This document shows positions 12,790 through 14,069 of a stretch of 14,069 bases of DNA, in pieces; the stretch's first letter is position 1, and every line of letters begins with the position of its first letter. Made by a program: the position numbers and the translations under genes. Location: contig JAESUV010000135.1 of the NCBI GenBank assembly GCA_016762975.1, positions 1 through 14,069 of the forward strand. Reading direction: 5' to 3'. The DNA comes from Gammaproteobacteria bacterium. Lineage in GTDB: Bacteria > Pseudomonadota > Gammaproteobacteria > Pseudomonadales > Pseudohongiellaceae. The notes under the pieces were generated by a model. The model was given only the letters and a program-made list of their open reading frames with translations, searched no databases and was not told where the DNA came from.

Positions 12790-13571
12790 CAGTGAGGCGT
12801 CGGCATGGGCTCAGGGCGATAGATATCATCGTCCTGGCTTTGTTCCGTTGCCGGCGTAGCCGGTCGAATTTTTTTCAGCTTTAGAGCTGCTCTGTTTTTC
12901 CACTTCTCCGATATCCAAAATCGGCCCCTAGAGAATATCGTTCCCACCCTTAATTGAGTTTTCGGCATTGTCAGCCGGCTTGCATAGTATTGAGCCAAGA
13001 CCCCCATCAACAATACTCCAGGCGGTATATCAACAATCCCCTTCGCCGCATAATAATTAACCCAGGCGGCGTTATGAACCAGCCTTTCATCCTGGCCGGT
13101 TGCCGCATCTTTAATCGGGGCGAATTCATCAGAAATTAACAAATTGACAGTGAAAAACGTACTCGTGGTCATCTCGGCGGCCATCTGAATATTCGCCTGC
13201 TCAGCCAGATCGGTAGCAACACGCTCATCCTCCTGGGCCTTTAGCCTGGCGCGGGCTTCGGGATCGGCTACGTGAGAAGTTTTCCGTCTTGAATTTAGCT
13301 TGCTTGCTGATTTCTTCTTATTAGTCGATCCAGGAGGCCGGCCCCTGCTTTTCTTCGGGGCGCCGTTGTCGTTTAAATTAACCTTGCCGGTTTTATCCCT
13401 ATCCACATTATCTGCACTTAATTCACTGCCTTGTGATTTAAAGCCAGGCGTAACTTCGGGCATATTCGCCGCCAATTTACTGGCCGCGGCTTTAATCGTT
13501 CCATCACCACCGTTATTAGTATTATTTCCGGCATTATTCTCGGCATTATTCTCGGCATTATTCTCGGACAT
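12789..13571 (-). CDS. 260-aa AT-hook protein (second copy)
   Basis: Identical in product to the gene at 2771-3553. The number of ENNA repeats is the same in both copies. Confidence 0.75.
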   Translation of the reverse strand: MSENNAENNAENNAGNNTNNGGDGTIKAAASKLAANMPEVTPGFKSQGSELSADNVDRDKTGKVNLNDNGAPKKSRGRPPGSTNKKKSASKLNSRRKTSHVADPEARARLKAQEDERVATDLAEQANIQMAAEMTTSTFFTVNLLISDEFAPIKDAATGQDERLVHNAAWVNYYAAKGIVDIPPGVLLMGVLAQYYASRLTMPKTQLRVGTIFSRGRFWISEKWKNRAALKLKKIRPATPATEQSQDDDIYRPEPMPTPH

Positions 13572-13615
13572 AAAAAAACCCCAATTAATATATATATTCA
13601 GTATATTAATCAGGG
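13572..13615 (-). terminator. Rho-independent terminator (second copy)
   Basis: Same hairpin and T7 run as at 3554-3597. Confidence 0.75.
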
Positions 13616-13622
13616 CTGGAGA

Positions 13623-13766
13623 CTATTTAAATATGGATTTATAGGCCCTAACTACGTGGTATTTAACCTTTCTAATAAATTGCTGCCATGCGGTCTGCTT
13701 TGTAAGCCCGTTATATGGCACGAAAGTAACTTCTTCAATTATTATCAACTCCGTTTCGCTGGTCAT
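13623..13766 (-). CDS. 47-aa protein (second copy)
   Basis: Same gene as at 3605-3748, with the AGGAGG ribosome site. Confidence 0.75.
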   Translation of the reverse strand: MTSETELIIIEEVTFVPYNGLTKQTAWQQFIRKVKYHVVRAYKSIFK

Positions 13767-13956
13767 TTTCACCCTCCTGGTCTTCCAAAATTTTTATCAA
13801 ATTGTGATATCGAACAACTAATGAATGCAAATTCCTAACTAATCGGGCGTTGATTTCCCTTTGATCGGTGCGATTGTTCTCGATATCAATAGCTAATTGA
13901 GTGCAATTTTTCCCAATATCCTCAGTTTGAGCCAACAAATATGTTTGCTTTGCCAT
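13735..13956 (-). CDS. 73-aa helical protein (second copy)
   Basis: Identical in product to the gene at 3717-3938. Confidence 0.75.
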   Translation of the reverse strand: MAKQTYLLAQTEDIGKNCTQLAIDIENNRTDQREINARLVRNLHSLVVRYHNLIKILEDQEGENDQRNGVDNN

Positions 13957-13960
13957 CGAT

Positions 13961-14069
13961 TCAACCCCCAGTATGGCAAAATTCTAGTGTCGGATTAGGT
14001 GGTATTCCGATTCCCCTGGCTAACTCGAAACCCTGATTATCGAATATTTTCCAACTTCGGCCAGCTTCA
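13961..14069 (-). CDS. 166-aa unknown protein, C-terminal fragment (window edge)
   Basis: Last 36 codons of the gene that is complete at 3943-4443, cut by the right end of the window. Not a pseudogene. Confidence 0.9.
   Translation of the reverse strand, partial: EAGRSWKIFDNQGFELARGIGIPPNPTLEFCHTGG

Larger units (their letters stand above)
10019..14069. repeat. Terminal direct repeat, right copy (circular genome overlap)
   Basis: Second copy of bases 1-4051. It carries the start of the 214-aa gene, the 102- and 98-aa membrane genes, the capsid gene, the 34- and 68-aa genes, the ATPase, the 260-aa gene, the terminator, the 47- and 73-aa genes, and the last 36 codons of the 166-aa gene. Treat it as the same molecule read twice and not as a gene duplication, unless long reads show otherwise. 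Confidence 0.95.

Noticed and set aside
1..14069. Real tandem gene duplication or tandem prophage
   Set aside because: Near-identity over 4 kb, break points inside genes and no host genes, att sites or integrase are better explained by a circular molecule read past its start.

Overview
The window holds one complete circular-type phage genome that has been read 1.4 times around. Bases 1-4051 recur at 10019-14069 with an offset of 10,018, so the unit is 10,018 bp and 4,051 bp of it is present twice. In the lines compared by eye and in the protein products I found a single difference, at base 53 versus 10071. All recognised genes lie on the minus strand, so transcription runs from high to low coordinates. 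They are tightly packed, mostly with 1-50 nt overlaps, and no stretch over about 80 bases is free of genes. There are no tRNAs, rRNAs, CRISPR arrays, integrase or insertion sequences. Base composition looks moderate (near 47% GC by eye), and AGGAG-type ribosome binding sites point to a bacterial host that cannot be named from this sequence.

The gene set is that of a small tailless, membrane-containing icosahedral phage with a double jelly-roll (DJR) capsid. It has a rolling-circle replication initiator (Rep), a short FtsK/HerA-like (A32/P9-type) packaging ATPase, a candidate DJR major capsid protein of 288 aa, a large vertex or receptor-binding protein candidate followed by two small related beta proteins, a string of single-span membrane microproteins, and a lysis cassette with a muralytic P5/transglycosylase-like protein. 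From memory, the nearest described models are corticovirus PM2 (circular dsDNA, about 10.1 kb) and the ssDNA Flavobacterium phage FLiP (circular, about 9.2 kb). The single-strand gene layout and pC194-like Rep recall FLiP; the genome size and ATPase recall PM2. No close relative was recognised, so this may be an undescribed lineage of DJR phage.

Layout in transcription order. (1) Early/replication block 5880-3605: promoter-like TATAAAT with a hairpin, rep (5830-4436), an unknown 166-aa gene, a 73-aa coiled-coil-like gene and a 47-aa gene, ending in a rho-independent terminator at 3597-3554. (2) Packaging and capsid block 3553-338: a 260-aa AT-hook protein, the ATPase, two small membrane proteins, the capsid protein, then two more membrane proteins. 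(3) Virion block 10356-7023: a 214-aa C-terminally anchored protein, the 512-aa spike candidate, tandem 139- and 142-aa proteins and a 100-aa membrane protein. (4) A 31-aa membrane peptide, a basic 73-aa protein, then the lysis cassette (holin-like 59 aa, lysozyme-like 160 aa, 57-aa membrane protein) at 6689-5907, which runs back to the rep promoter and closes the circle.

Working model (inference): Rep initiates rolling-circle replication from an origin not firmly located here. Leaky termination before the 260-aa gene separates early from late expression. The membrane microproteins populate an internal lipid membrane under a DJR shell filled with the help of the ATPase, and the lysis genes release the virions.
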